41,262 bases of DNA from Hondaea fermentalgiana. Taxonomy: Eukaryota > Sar > Bigyra > Thraustochytrida > Thraustochytriidae. The notes beneath the pieces were generated by a model. That model saw only the letters and a list, made by a program, of their open reading frames with translations. It was not told the origin of the DNA and did not search any database. A program made the position numbers and the translations under genes. Positions 17,678 to 27,102 of the stretch are shown piece by piece (the first letter of the stretch is position 1; each line of letters begins with the position of its first letter). The stretch spans positions 1 through 41,262 of the forward strand of contig NPFB01000218.1 of the NCBI GenBank assembly GCA_014084085.1, written 5' to 3'.

Positions 17678-20275
17678 TCATTTTTCTGGACTTGACTCGG
17701 ACCGAAAGCGAGAGGAGAGCCTCTTCCACGCGGACGACGCCCGCTTGAAGGTGGAGATCTTGTCGATAAGTCTTTGTGTACATTCGTCATCGGGGCCCAA
17801 TTCTCTCTTGCACAGAGCCTCGGCACGACGCAAGACTTGTAACCCCTCGTTGCGATTGTTTTGCTCGGCATGAATGTCTGCGATAGCTTCGAGAATATAT
17901 ACAAATTCAGCCGGATAAACATCTTGGATTTGCTCAAGAACTTCAAAAGCTTCGTTGAGAAGTGCGAGCGCCTCATTATAATGTCGCAGGCGCTGATGTA
18001 GCGAAGCTACATTGCGAAGAGAGTAGACCATGTCGAGATCAAAATCCTCGGCATGTTGTCGTCGAATTTCGAGAGCAGCCTCATAGTTCTTGAGGGCATC
18101 CACGTACTTTCGCTGGGCGCATTGGACTCCGGCAATTTTGTCCAACACTTGTGCTTTCAAGAGCCGCGCCGCGGCGCCCTTGCAACGTGGAAGGGCGTCC
18201 TCGTAGTAGTGGAGCGCACGCGCAAACTGGCCCGTAGTGGTGAAAATGTTACCCATGTTGACAAGCAGCGCCGCAAGCTCCAACTGCGAAGGTGTGACGG
18301 CGCCCAAATACACCGACCGGGCCTCGCGGTAGTACTCTAAGGCAACGCCAAAGTTGTGCAGGTCTCGATGAACATCCGCAATGTGGCAAAGTACCGAAGC
18401 TACGGCTTTGTGGCGCGGTCCAAGGGCTTCTCTTCGAATGTCAAGAGCCTCAAAGTACTTTTCCAGAGCTTCATCGTGCTCGCCTGTCTGGTGCAAGACG
18501 AGCGCGATGCCATTGAGTGTTTCAGCCACAGCTGGGTGACGCGATCCGAGCGCTTCTTGGCGAACTTCGAGCGCCTCGTGATACACTTGGAGGGCCTGCT
18601 CAAAGTCTTGCTGGCTCGCGTAGGCCTTGGCGATATTGTGCAAAGCCGTGGCAACAAGTGGGTGGCGCTCGCCGAGCGCATTGACGATAATCGAGCGAGC
18701 TTGGTTGTAGTTGCGGAGAGCTTTTTCGTTCTTACCTTGAGCGTGACGAACATCTGCAATTCCGATGAGCGTGATGGCAACCTTTTCAAGTTTCGCTCCC
18801 AAGCTAGCTCGATAGATGGCAAGCGCATCCTTGTAAAAGGTGAGCGCATCTTCATACTTTTTCTGTCGAAAGTGCACGCGTGCGATGCTGTTGAGGACGT
18901 TTGCGACGGCTGGCGTTCGGCTTCCGCGTCCCTCTTGCAAGATCACCAGGGCATCATTAAAAATCTGCAGAGCCTCCGCAAAATAGCCCTGCTTTGTGTA
19001 GACGTTGCCGATGCCTACAAGCGTGTTCGCGGTCTCGTGATCTGAGGGTCCGAGAACGCGCCTGCGAATCTCGAGCGCCTCCATATAAAATTCCGACAGG
19101 GCATCCTGGTAGTAGCCTTGAGAGTCCGCCAAGAACCCCGTCTGCGCAAGAAGACTAGCAAGGTAAAGTTCGTCGCTCTGCGTTCGCGCAGTCGCAATGG
19201 CTTGGCGTGCCATTCCAAGTAGCCACGTTCGGACCTGCTCGTTGATGACGGAATTGAGGGTGACGAAACCATTTTCGAGTGTACGCTTGATCGCATTGGA
19301 AATGCGGCGTTCATCCTCTGGCTTCCAGCAGCGCGCCTTGCGCATGTCCATATTATCGGCCATGACCCGGGCGATCTGCGCAGGGTCTTCAAGTAGCTGC
19401 GTAATATAATCGGACTCTTGACCATCTGCGTAAATGACACGCGCCGGCTGGCCGTTGTTGACGGAGCCTAAAATTTCCCAAACGCACCACGCGCGCTGGA
19501 GGGGTGCTGGTCGGTCCCATCGGTCGAAGAAAACAACAGTGTGGTTGAAGCGAGCAATCGCCTCGTGCAAACCTTCCGTGAGAATGCGCTCTCGCGAAGC
19601 GAGCACTTCAGCAGGGAGGTCTTCGTCGGTGCACAGAAGCAAGGGCTGATTGGCGCAAAAGAGATCGAGCCAGACAAAGGGCTCTGTATCGTCTTCGTTC
19701 TCAGCAAAGTACATATCGAGCGCTTGGATGAGATCAGCAAAGCAGCACTTGCGCGCTTGGCTGACGAAGATGCCTTGGAACTCGTCGCCTACGTCGGTCG
19801 TGTCTCCGATAATGTCCAAGTAGATTTGCGATCCTCGAAGCTGCTGGGTGGCTGCGAGAACGACTCGCTGGGCGACGTCCTCGGTGCTCCACTCGGCGCG
19901 CGGTTTCTCGCGAGCATCTCGGCCGGGAACAAAGTCGATGGTACCTGGAACAAAGTCGACGGTTCCCTTGACTTTGCCGTTTTGTAGAGTCGCAACGCGA
20001 CGAATCGTCGTGCCTGTCGGAATGTCTGCGCCAAGGTCGCGCAACGCGACAAAGAGTTCGACGTCGCTTGCAACGCGCTTGCTGGCGATGTCGTCGACGA
20101 GTTCCTTGAGGAAGCGCAAGCTTACGCTTTGGTGACTTAGGATGCGTCGCGTCTGTTCCACATCTTGGCTTTTCAGCGAGTCGCGGCTCGCCTGGCTGTG
20201 GCTGCTATTGCCGTGAAAAAAAGACGCCCTCTTGGCAAGGCTCCTGCGCAGCATGCTCGCGCGGCGCGCAGCCAT
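17678..20275 (-). CDS. TIR-like domain fused to kinesin-light-chain-type TPR array (865 aa)
   Basis: Two-part protein. Residues about 165-275 look like a TIR-fold domain: a first strand IFVSQARKCCFADLIQAL (169-186), a WLDLFCANQ strand (202-210), HTVVFFDRWDRPAPLQ (245-260) and RAWCVWEI (261-268). Its WC..E resembles the conserved WCxxEL of TIR domains, where the Glu can be catalytic for NAD cleavage; here the candidate is E267. From about 370 to 840 runs an array of roughly 42-residue TPRs of the kinesin-light-chain type (ALEIRRxxLGxxHPxVAxTLxxIAxVxxxQGxxxxAL). The C-terminus is basic and Ser-rich. Related TIR-like/TPR proteins occur in algae and oomycetes and are often mislabelled kinesin light chain. 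A signalling or scaffold role is inference. A short repeat, VDFVPG/IDFVPG, lies at 106-117. Intron-free. Confidence 0.8.
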   Translation of the reverse strand: MAARRASMLRRSLAKRASFFHGNSSHSQASRDSLKSQDVEQTRRILSHQSVSLRFLKELVDDIASKRVASDVELFVALRDLGADIPTGTTIRRVATLQNGKVKGTVDFVPGTIDFVPGRDAREKPRAEWSTEDVAQRVVLAATQQLRGSQIYLDIIGDTTDVGDEFQGIFVSQARKCCFADLIQALDMYFAENEDDTEPFVWLDLFCANQPLLLCTDEDLPAEVLASRERILTEGLHEAIARFNHTVVFFDRWDRPAPLQRAWCVWEILGSVNNGQPARVIYADGQESDYITQLLEDPAQIARVMADNMDMRKARCWKPEDERRISNAIKRTLENGFVTLNSVINEQVRTWLLGMARQAIATARTQSDELYLASLLAQTGFLADSQGYYQDALSEFYMEALEIRRRVLGPSDHETANTLVGIGNVYTKQGYFAEALQIFNDALVILQEGRGSRTPAVANVLNSIARVHFRQKKYEDALTFYKDALAIYRASLGAKLEKVAITLIGIADVRHAQGKNEKALRNYNQARSIIVNALGERHPLVATALHNIAKAYASQQDFEQALQVYHEALEVRQEALGSRHPAVAETLNGIALVLHQTGEHDEALEKYFEALDIRREALGPRHKAVASVLCHIADVHRDLHNFGVALEYYREARSVYLGAVTPSQLELAALLVNMGNIFTTTGQFARALHYYEDALPRCKGAAARLLKAQVLDKIAGVQCAQRKYVDALKNYEAALEIRRQHAEDFDLDMVYSLRNVASLHQRLRHYNEALALLNEAFEVLEQIQDVYPAEFVYILEAIADIHAEQNNRNEGLQVLRRAEALCKRELGPDDECTQRLIDKISTFKRASSAWKRLSSRFRSESSPEK

Positions 20276-21049
20276 CTCGTTCGTTCACGGCAAACGGGCG
20301 AGGCCTAGGTCTAATTGGGCTTTGCTGACCTTCCGGCGCCTCCTCCTTCTCGTTTCTTCTCCCTTTTTGGCCGCGGAACGGCGTCTTCCCGGACTCGTGC
20401 ATGCGAACCGGAACGCATGCATGAAGCCAAGGATCTGCCGCCGTGTTTTCGTCACCGACGTGGCCGGAGAACGGGAACCGCTGCTTCTTCGCACTCCGAG
20501 TCGGTGGCGGGTTCCCCTCTCGTATCACGATTATGGTCATGGTATACACAGGTGTGGGTTGATGGGCCCTTCCGGGCTCCTCTGTCTGTCAACTTGAAAG
20601 CCTGATATACCCGGGAGTCGGGAGGGAGAACGTGCTTGGCGCGGCGCTTCAGCGGCTCGCGGCGAAAGGAAGCTCACCGGGGCCGCCTCTTGCGCCCGCA
20701 AAAAAGGTGCCAGGTGCATTGGCCATGGGGAACCCTCAGGTTGTGGGAGGACAGAACAATCGCAGAAGATCGTTCTGTGACGAGGTTTGCAGTGGGGAGG
20801 TTTGCAGTGCGGCACATAAGTTGGTGGATTATTAGCCATTCGAGGAAGCACGCGAGACAAGAGGAACTGAGCGCTACAGAATCGCAAGTTGTAAAGAAGA
20901 ACGCCGTGCAAGCAAGCTGGAAAAAGAAGATGAAGAAAGAGAAGAAGCATGCATTTTAGGGGACGTCACTCGTTCCGTAGTAGGATACCACAAGGTGAAC
21001 TGTCCTTATGTTAGTCATCCTAGGTCTCGTACAGTGTGCTGTGAAAGTG
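20276..21049. other. Intergenic between TIR-TPR and penta-EF-hand genes
   Basis: About 770 bp between two minus-strand genes. Short frames on both strands are Arg/Ser/Pro-rich or basic and show no family features. It contains a near-repeat of GAGGTTTGCAGTG (about 20782-20808) and purine-rich AAGAAGA runs at about 20890-20945. It probably holds the TIR-TPR promoter and the 3' UTR of the downstream gene. No gene supported. Confidence 0.45.
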
Positions 21050-21922
21050 TCAAGTGTGGATCGAGTAGGCGGCCTCGAGGAACTCTTCGTACTGGAATGT
21101 AGCATTGCCTGAGTAGTTGGTGTCCTTTTTCTTGAAGGCTTCGGTAAGTTTGTGCAACTCGCAAAAGAGCGCGACAAACATATCAAAACCAATGCCACCG
21201 GCCTTTTCGGTGCCGTAGACATCAAAGAGACGCTTGAAAAAGGCGTCTGAGAAAGAATAGCCAACCTGTTTGATGGCAGCCTTGAGCTCATTATGATCAA
21301 TGAGACCCGACTTGTTGCTGTCGTGACCTTCAAAGCATTCGCGCCACTGCTGCAAATAGCCCCAAAGACCCTCGAACTCGGTGCGATCGACGGAACCATC
21401 GAGGCTCGTGTCATAGAGGTTGATGAGAAGGCGGCAGGTCTTGAGGCTAAAATCCATCTTGCCTTGGCTGAGGCCATATTGAAGCTCGTCCGCCGTCACG
21501 GAGTTGCTTGCATCACGGTCCATGGCCGTAAAGATGAGCATAGCATCGGCCGGATAGCCTTGGCGCAGCTTGGCCTCGGCGTCGCGAGAAGCCTGGCATT
21601 GGTGCGCCAACGCCTGTGCAGCGGCGGTCGGCGCGTTACCCCCTGCAACAGGTTGCGGCGGTGGTGGCGGCATGGGTGGCGGCGGTCCGCCATGATGCGG
21701 CGGTCCGCCATGGTGCGGAGGTCCGCCATGGTGTGGAGGTCCTCCAGGGGGTCCGTGGCGCTGCGGACTCGCTGCGGCCGGAGCAGGGGCCTGAATGTCG
21801 AGCTGCATGCCCGTGTAGATGCCGGCGGGGCAGGTGACCCTCATCTTTTGACCGTTCACGCTCACCAGGAACGATTGGCCGGGGCCCACGCCCGCCGGGA
21901 CGGTCACGCGGTAGCGCTGCAT
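21050..21922 (-). CDS. Penta-EF-hand calcium-binding protein with VTVPAGVGPGQ-type N-terminus (290 aa)
   Basis: Calcium sensor of the penta-EF-hand family (PDCD6/ALG-2, sorcin, calpain small subunit), likely cytosolic and binding partner proteins or membranes on calcium rise. EF loops: DRDASNSVTADE at 135-146, DTSLDGSVDRTEF at 171-183, DSNKSGLIDHNEL at 201-213, a degenerate fourth (about 236-249) and DTNYSGNATFQYEEF from 267. The Pro/Gly/His-rich stretch 57-90, with three GGPPHH repeats, is typical of PEF N-termini. Residues 4-44 hold two copies of a VxVPAGVxPGQ/VTCPAGIYTGMQ motif that I associate with stramenopile and haptophyte proteins. The frame is open upstream to 22090, but that stretch lacks family features, so I chose the ATG at 21922. 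Intron-free. Confidence 0.88.
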   Translation of the reverse strand: MQRYRVTVPAGVGPGQSFLVSVNGQKMRVTCPAGIYTGMQLDIQAPAPAAASPQRHGPPGGPPHHGGPPHHGGPPHHGGPPPPMPPPPPQPVAGGNAPTAAAQALAHQCQASRDAEAKLRQGYPADAMLIFTAMDRDASNSVTADELQYGLSQGKMDFSLKTCRLLINLYDTSLDGSVDRTEFEGLWGYLQQWRECFEGHDSNKSGLIDHNELKAAIKQVGYSFSDAFFKRLFDVYGTEKAGGIGFDMFVALFCELHKLTEAFKKKDTNYSGNATFQYEEFLEAAYSIHT

Positions 21923-22138
21923 CCTCTTTTGTCGTGGCGTCCGGACGGTCTTGCTCGCTCGGTTTCTCGCTGTTTTTTCGAACAAGATCTGCCAGACTGA
22001 CTCGCTGTCAACGAGAAGAACGAACCTCAGCTCAGATGAACTTGAAATGACCGACCTCGGAGACAAAAAGAAAGCTTTGCCGCACTGCAAGTAGCAGGAA
22101 AGGCATGTTTCACACCATCATCGAAATCAGTCACGATG

Positions 22139-22140
<2 letters not shown>

Positions 22141-22178
<38 letters not shown>
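22141..22178. repeat. (AGC)n microsatellite
   Basis: About 12.7 perfect copies of the trinucleotide AGC, upstream of the penta-EF-hand gene start and outside any supported CDS. Confidence 0.97.
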
Positions 22179-22181
<3 letters not shown>

Positions 22182-22981
22182 CCGTGTCTGGGCAGGCAGA
22201 CAGACGTTCAGTCAGCCAGGCAAGGTGCCGCACCCCTCTGGCTCCTTTATGAAAATGGGTTGCGCAGAGGAGCGTATCTATTGTATACAGTCATGTTTAC
22301 AAAAGACTGGCGCCTGTCTGTAAGCACTGCTGCTGCTGCTGCTGCCGATTTTTCAAATCTGCTTTGCTTGAGATTGCTGATCACTTGACGTACGCTTCCG
22401 TGCCGCCGCAGTCGGGCACGGAGAAGCAGCTGTTGTTGCGACTGCAGCGGCAGGAACGCTAGCAGCGTAAAAACGCGGGATCCTGCGCTCGCTGTCTGCG
22501 TTAGTGTTGGTGCGAGAGATCGAACGTGGGTGCACGTTGTGTTGAGCGTGTGCATGCACAAGGAAAGGCGAATCTACGAATTTGAAGGTGAGAGATCAGT
22601 TCTCGCAAAAGCCTGGCCTGTTGTATACTGCTGGTGTTGCTTGCAGCAGCAGTCGCATCGCCTGTTTCGCTGCCGCGCACCGTCGGTAGTGTAGTAGTAT
22701 ATATCTCCACAAACAAGGTCGGATTCTGGGGACGGGGCCCTGCGACCAGGCTGGCCTCGCTCCTCGTGTGCTCGCTATCGCGTGTGCTCTCCGGGACACG
22801 GTCAGCACTCAACAGCAACCAAACTGTAGCTGCAGCTGCAGCTGCAGCAGCGCCAGCAACATTGGCCAGCGCAGACAACCTGTGCAGTGTGCCAACTCTT
22901 TTCTTCGCGGAGGGCCCGCGAAAAAAACGTTTCTTCTGTCTCCAACGCTTCCTTTGTCGATACTGTTCGGCAACGCCGGAG

Positions 22982-23007
22982 CCCCCCCCCCCCCCCCCCC
23001 CCCCCCC
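22982..23007. repeat. Poly-C homopolymer, 26 nt
   Basis: Twenty-six consecutive C followed by a C/T-rich stretch. Its length in the assembly is likely uncertain because homopolymers are sequenced poorly. Confidence 0.95.
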
Positions 23008-23322
23008 TTCCCCCCTCTCTCCTCTCTCCCTGACTCTTTTTTGTTGTTCGCAGGGGGTCGCGTCGAGTCCGCGAATCCCGACGAGAGCCCGCTCCTATCC
23101 CTACCGCACCGCTGGCTGTATCAGTCAATCTTTTTGGAGCACCTTTTGTGCTCACGAAGGCAACGCCGCAGACGCCGCGGAAACGCCGGCCGATCGCCGA
23201 CGAAGGCGTGGACGGCACCAACCTAGCGACGAGAGCCCTGTCACCCCCCTCTACCTTTCTTCTTGCTTCTGCTGCTGCTGCTGCTGCTGCGGCTGCAGTG
23301 GCGGAACTTCCACAGGAGATTC

Positions 23323-24780
23323 ATGAACCCGCCCTCGTCAGCTCGGCTGATAAGCGGCGAGGATGACGAGGCCCTCTCGATGCACCTCTCATCATCCCAG
23401 CGACGCAGCAGCGGCAACACACAGCATTCTCATCAGAGAGACGCTGCCGCAGACGACGGAACGAACCCGCGTTGCTCGCCCCCTGCTGCGTGTGGCAGAC
23501 CGCTGACGAGCACGAGCACGAGCACGACCAAGGCAGCGACAAAACCGCAAGTGGAGCGAGGTCCAGGCACAGGAACAGAAACAGGAACAGAGCGAGCTTC
23601 CGAAGACTCGAACTCGGACGGAGCCGTCTCCATGGCGCTCACGGCATCGACCACTGGCAAGAAGGTCGAGACTGGAGCAGCAAAGCTCAGAAAGCTTGCG
23701 AGCAGCCTGAAGCCTTTCGGAAAGCTGCCAAACCTGCTGTCGGCACAGCACCACGCGCGCAGCGCCACAACCTTTGACAAGCAAGGCGGAGAAGCCCGGC
23801 AGCAGAAACTTGAACCTGAGCACAAGCTCGAGGACAAGGACAAGGAGCACCAAGAAAAGATCCACGACAAGAACTCCAACGAGTCCCTCGGCGACCCGTA
23901 CCCTACGACGAGCACCGGCGCAAGCCCCAGCGCCAACGATAACAACAACAACAACAACAACAACAACAAGACATCGCCTCCTGCAACGCCCCCGACGAAA
24001 AAGGCGGCCAAAAAGAAGAAGCGCTCCTTTTTTGGAGAAATGGAGGACGACGAAAGACGCGAGACCAGCACCGCCGTGAGCGAGTCCACTTGTACCACGC
24101 ACACACCGAAACGTAGTCGCACAGAATCCTTTGCTCGCCCACAAACGAACACTACTCCTTTGGGTGGCCCCGTTCGTTCCTCAAACGCTGGACGCCAAGA
24201 TGCTCCGCGACGCGCAATTCTCCAGCAGTCCTCTGAAAATGCAGGATCCGACATCAAGAAACAAAACACCAGTCTTCGTGCACGACAAGATGAAAAGGAA
24301 AACGAAGCGGCGACGTGGAACGCTCTGCGGAGCAGTGATGAGGACGTTGGCAAAATCTGCGACGGCAAGGATGAAATTGAGAAAAACGGGGACGAAAACG
24401 ACCGCAATCAAGAGGACGATCATCTGGAGGACCTGGAGGTGATGAATGCCTTGCGACGTCCTCTTTCTCGCTCATCTTCGGCGGCAACCTCGCCTTCCCC
24501 CTCGCCATTTCCACCAACGCCCTTTATTCGCACTGTTGATGGCCACGCAATGCGGGTCCCGGTCTTGGACGCGGCGCCGGAATTCACGGCCGATCCGCTC
24601 TTCCAGGCCGTTCACGATCAACTCGCGCAGCTCGTTGATGGCGTGTCCGAGCGTGCGGACTTTGCCTCGAATCTTGCGGGCACTGCCTCCGAACTCCGGC
24701 AACGCGCAGAGTCCCTCGTCCGATCCAAGCAGGCAGCCGTCGGTCAAATCAAGGCGCTCATCGAGCAAGCGGGTCTTTGA
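23323..24780 (+). CDS. Disordered, charged protein of unknown function (485 aa from this start)
   Basis: Long open frame with strongly biased composition: Ser/Thr/Asn/Lys/Glu-rich and mostly disordered. It contains a poly-Asn run (AACAAC repeats at 23941-23968) and a lysine cluster KKAAKKKKR that could be a nuclear localisation signal. The last 85 residues are different. After SPSPFPPTPFIRTVDGHAMR comes a compact, probably helical segment with regularly spaced Leu/Ala/Val (AVHDQLAQLVDGVSERADF onward to IKALIEQAGL), possibly a coiled coil for dimerisation. The frame also opens at 23263, but that extension is a poly-Leu translation of CTG repeats, so the ATG at 23323 (MNPPSS) is preferred. No family recognised. 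The conserved-looking C-terminus is the best query for a search. Confidence 0.65.
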   Translation: MNPPSSARLISGEDDEALSMHLSSSQRRSSGNTQHSHQRDAAADDGTNPRCSPPAACGRPLTSTSTSTTKAATKPQVERGPGTGTETGTERASEDSNSDGAVSMALTASTTGKKVETGAAKLRKLASSLKPFGKLPNLLSAQHHARSATTFDKQGGEARQQKLEPEHKLEDKDKEHQEKIHDKNSNESLGDPYPTTSTGASPSANDNNNNNNNNNKTSPPATPPTKKAAKKKKRSFFGEMEDDERRETSTAVSESTCTTHTPKRSRTESFARPQTNTTPLGGPVRSSNAGRQDAPRRAILQQSSENAGSDIKKQNTSLRARQDEKENEAATWNALRSSDEDVGKICDGKDEIEKNGDENDRNQEDDHLEDLEVMNALRRPLSRSSSAATSPSPSPFPPTPFIRTVDGHAMRVPVLDAAPEFTADPLFQAVHDQLAQLVDGVSERADFASNLAGTASELRQRAESLVRSKQAAVGQIKALIEQAGL

Positions 24781-25177
24781 TTGATCTTTTCGCAGCCGAT
24801 CACATGGCGCATCTGTAACACTAAAATCTACGAAATTCCCCTTTCCATTAGCCACAAGCTCGCTCATGTGCTCCTCGTCTTCGTCAACGAGTAGAGTCTG
24901 ATCTCACCCTTGCAGTTGGTTGCCTCGTGTTGTCCTTGGCCCTGTCACGAGTGCGGAGAGCTATCTTGTGTGTGACGAGAGTAATAAGGGCCTAGTTCAT
25001 CCATGGTCGAAGAGCCTGGTCCAAATTCCGTCTTATGGTCGTCCATTGACTTTCGATTGATCGGGTTGCGCGAGACAATCAAGCCGCGAGCGCGACGCCG
25101 GCCAAACAGGAAACGACACGAAGATCGAGCGAGCCGACCAGACGCGACGCGAGCGAGCACGAGCAAAAAAGGGAAAG
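24781..25177. other. Intergenic between two plus-strand genes
   Basis: About 400 bp. No gene is seen. It should contain the 3' UTR of the disordered-protein gene and the promoter of the secreted-protein gene. The last 100 bp are GC- and purine-rich up to the ATG. Confidence 0.45.
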
Positions 25178-25911
25178 ATGGCCAGAGTCTCGGCGGTTGC
25201 GCTGCTCGCGCTGTGCGCGACTGCGCTCCTGGGCGCCGCGCCCTGCGCCGCGGAGATCTCCGCGACCCGCAGCATCACGGCCATCAACGGCCTCGACTTG
25301 GATATCGAGATCGACGGTGAGTTTTGCCCGCGCAGCGTCTGCGCGCTGCGACACAGAAGCGAGGAGGGAGTAAAAGGAGGGAGAAGGAGCGGCCGGCGTG
25401 AGTGCTGCACGGACATGGTGGGCTGACTCAATAAGAATAACTCGCGCGTCTCGCAGGCTGCAAGAGCAAGGACAAGTATGGCTGCAAGAGCTTCACCACA
25501 GATTGGGGCAAGAACATCTCGGGCAACGTTCATGCCAACCTCAAGCGGGACCTCGACGAGGGCTCGCACTTTGTGGCGAGCATGCACATCAAGACGGGGC
25601 TCTTTCCGCTCCCCTTCAAGGTACAGTGCAAGCTCTGCAACGCCCGTTGCGGATTCAAGATTCCGGTCCTCGAAAAGGATCTCGACATTGAGATGCCGCC
25701 CTGCCCAATTACGGCTGGCGAGGCGAGCAAGAAGTTCAACGAGATGATCCCGGATCGCGATCCGGTCCCACTCAAGCTCGGCGTTGACGGCATCGCCAAC
25801 GTCTACGACCACAACGGCGATGAGCTTGCAGCCGTCCACTTTTCGGGCCGAGTCAGCAACGACCACTTTGCGCCCATCAAGTTCTCGCTCGAGGAGGGTC
25901 CCTCCAAGTAG
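25178..25911 (+). CDS. Secreted cysteine-containing protein, perhaps ML-like lipid-binding
   Basis: Two exons, 25178-25316 and 25457-25911, joined across a 140-nt phase-1 intron (GTGAGT...CGCAG) that contains in-frame stops if read through. The product, about 197 residues, begins with a clear signal peptide (MARVSAVALLALCATALLGA, then APCAA), so it should enter the secretory pathway. The mature part has a central beta-rich region with paired cysteines (GC...YGC, VQCKLCNARC, MPPCP), an alternating hydrophobic pattern and the phrase LDIEIDGCK near the splice. Size, signal peptide and cysteine spacing recall the ML (MD-2/NPC2-like) lipid-recognition fold, but this is tentative; it could be a lineage-specific secreted family. 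The 3' end converges with RSPH9, 216 bp away. Confidence 0.8.
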
Positions 25912-26127
25912 ACGTTATCAACTCCGTGCTAGCTTTTTTCCATTTTTTTCCACTTAGCCCGACCAACTTGAGAATTTTCGTTCTTCCTTTCCTTCGCTTT
26001 TCTTCAAGCTTTCTTTTCTTATCTTTATTTGATAAAACGAGGAAAGACACAGAGCAAAATTTGACCACGGCATTCACAATAAGGCCCGCCGTCATCTTTC
26101 TCAAGCTTTCATCCTTGGTATACGAAT

Positions 26128-27102
26128 TTAGATCATAAAGGCAAGGTCCTCATTCTTGCGACCGTCGCCCATGTAGAGGCTACCAAAGCGTGCCGTGCCA
26201 GGCTCGTGGTAAAACGAGAAACCAGGGTAAACCAGACTCTTGATGACTACCGTGGTCTGGCACGGATCCGCCTGCACGGACCACGCACCAGTGGGATGAG
26301 TCGCGGAGATGGGCTCGAGAAAGCATTCCGGCTTGAGGAGACCATCAATGTCGCGCACCGCAGCGCCCTCGCTCGGCTTGCGGAAAAGCAAGTAGCTGCT
26401 CACGTCCTGCGCCTCGGCCACGCTAAGACCCGTAAAGTTCACATTCTTGGCAACACGGTGTAATGGGTCCACCACAAAGGCTCCACGGGGCACCACTGCA
26501 GTGGCGCCGTGGATATCCTTGACGACGCAGGCGAGCAAATCTTTCTCGGTGAAGGCATCCACCGCGGCTGTTCCCTTGGTCTCCTCATCGTCCTCGGTGG
26601 CCTCCACAGCGGCCACCAACTCCGTGGCGGCGTCGCCGGTGAATCGCATCGTCGTTGCGTTGACTGTGCCATGCATCTGTGCTGTTAGTGACTGGGTCGC
26701 TCAATACATTTTCCTCGAGTCTATTCGTTCACTCTTTTCGTTCGTGCATGCGTCTTCGTCGGGCGAGTACAATTGTAAAACATATAAAGGACAAAAGCAC
26801 CTTTACTTACCTTCCGGGTGACGCGTTGCCCACGTCGTGGTCAGAGGACGCAACTTAAAGTCTGTCGTCGAGCAGAACCAAAAGCTCTGGTCTGGATAAT
26901 CGTCCTCCTCCTTGAGCTTGTCCTGGCCGACGACAATGAGATAGTCGGCATCGTTTCCGTCAATCTTGCCCCAAAACGTAATGTTATCGAGGTCCGAGGT
27001 ATCGAGAACGCTCAACTCGTTGCTAAGGAGTGTCTCCTCCTCGGGCGTCAGCCATCGACCCGCCAGAGCGCCCACGCGCGCATCGAGGGCAGACGACGAC
27101 AT
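26128..27102 (-). CDS. RSPH9: Radial spoke head protein 9 homologue (281 aa)
   Basis: Component of the radial spoke head in motile 9+2 axonemes, where it helps control dynein activity. Exons 27102-26811 and 26681-26128 are separated by a 129-nt phase-1 intron (GTAAGT...AACAG). The acceptor was chosen among two nearby AGs because only it keeps the frame. Features shared with animal RSPH9: ITFWGKIDG and DYLIVVGQ near the N-terminus; VVPRGAFVVDP; NFTGLSVAEAQDVSSYLLFR; PTGAWSVQ; and the C-terminal VIKSLVYPGFSFYHEPGTA, with GSLYMGDGRKNEDLAFMI up to the stop. Length agrees with the family (about 276). The start ATG at 27102 is preferred over one ten codons upstream because it directly precedes the conserved part. 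Its presence implies a flagellated life stage. Confidence 0.94.

Larger units (their letters stand above)
21923..23322. other. Intergenic, microsatellite-rich divergent promoter region
   Basis: This 1.4-kb spacer between divergent genes is rich in simple repeats: AGC repeats at 22141-22178, CTGCTG at 22326-22345, AGCTGC repeats at about 22829-22850, a 26-nt poly-C at 22982-23007, and CTG repeats at about 23258-23285. Frames crossing it translate into poly-Ala, poly-Pro or poly-Cys and look like translated repeats. It probably contains both promoters. Confidence 0.55.

Noticed and set aside
21923..22090. Upstream extension of the penta-EF-hand frame to 22090
   Set aside because: The added 56 residues have no family similarity, and the ATG at 21922 begins directly with the VTVPAG motif.
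22634..23326. 230-codon plus-strand frame
   Set aside because: It translates the AGCTGC, poly-C and CTG repeats into poly-Ala, poly-Pro and poly-Cys. Not a credible protein.
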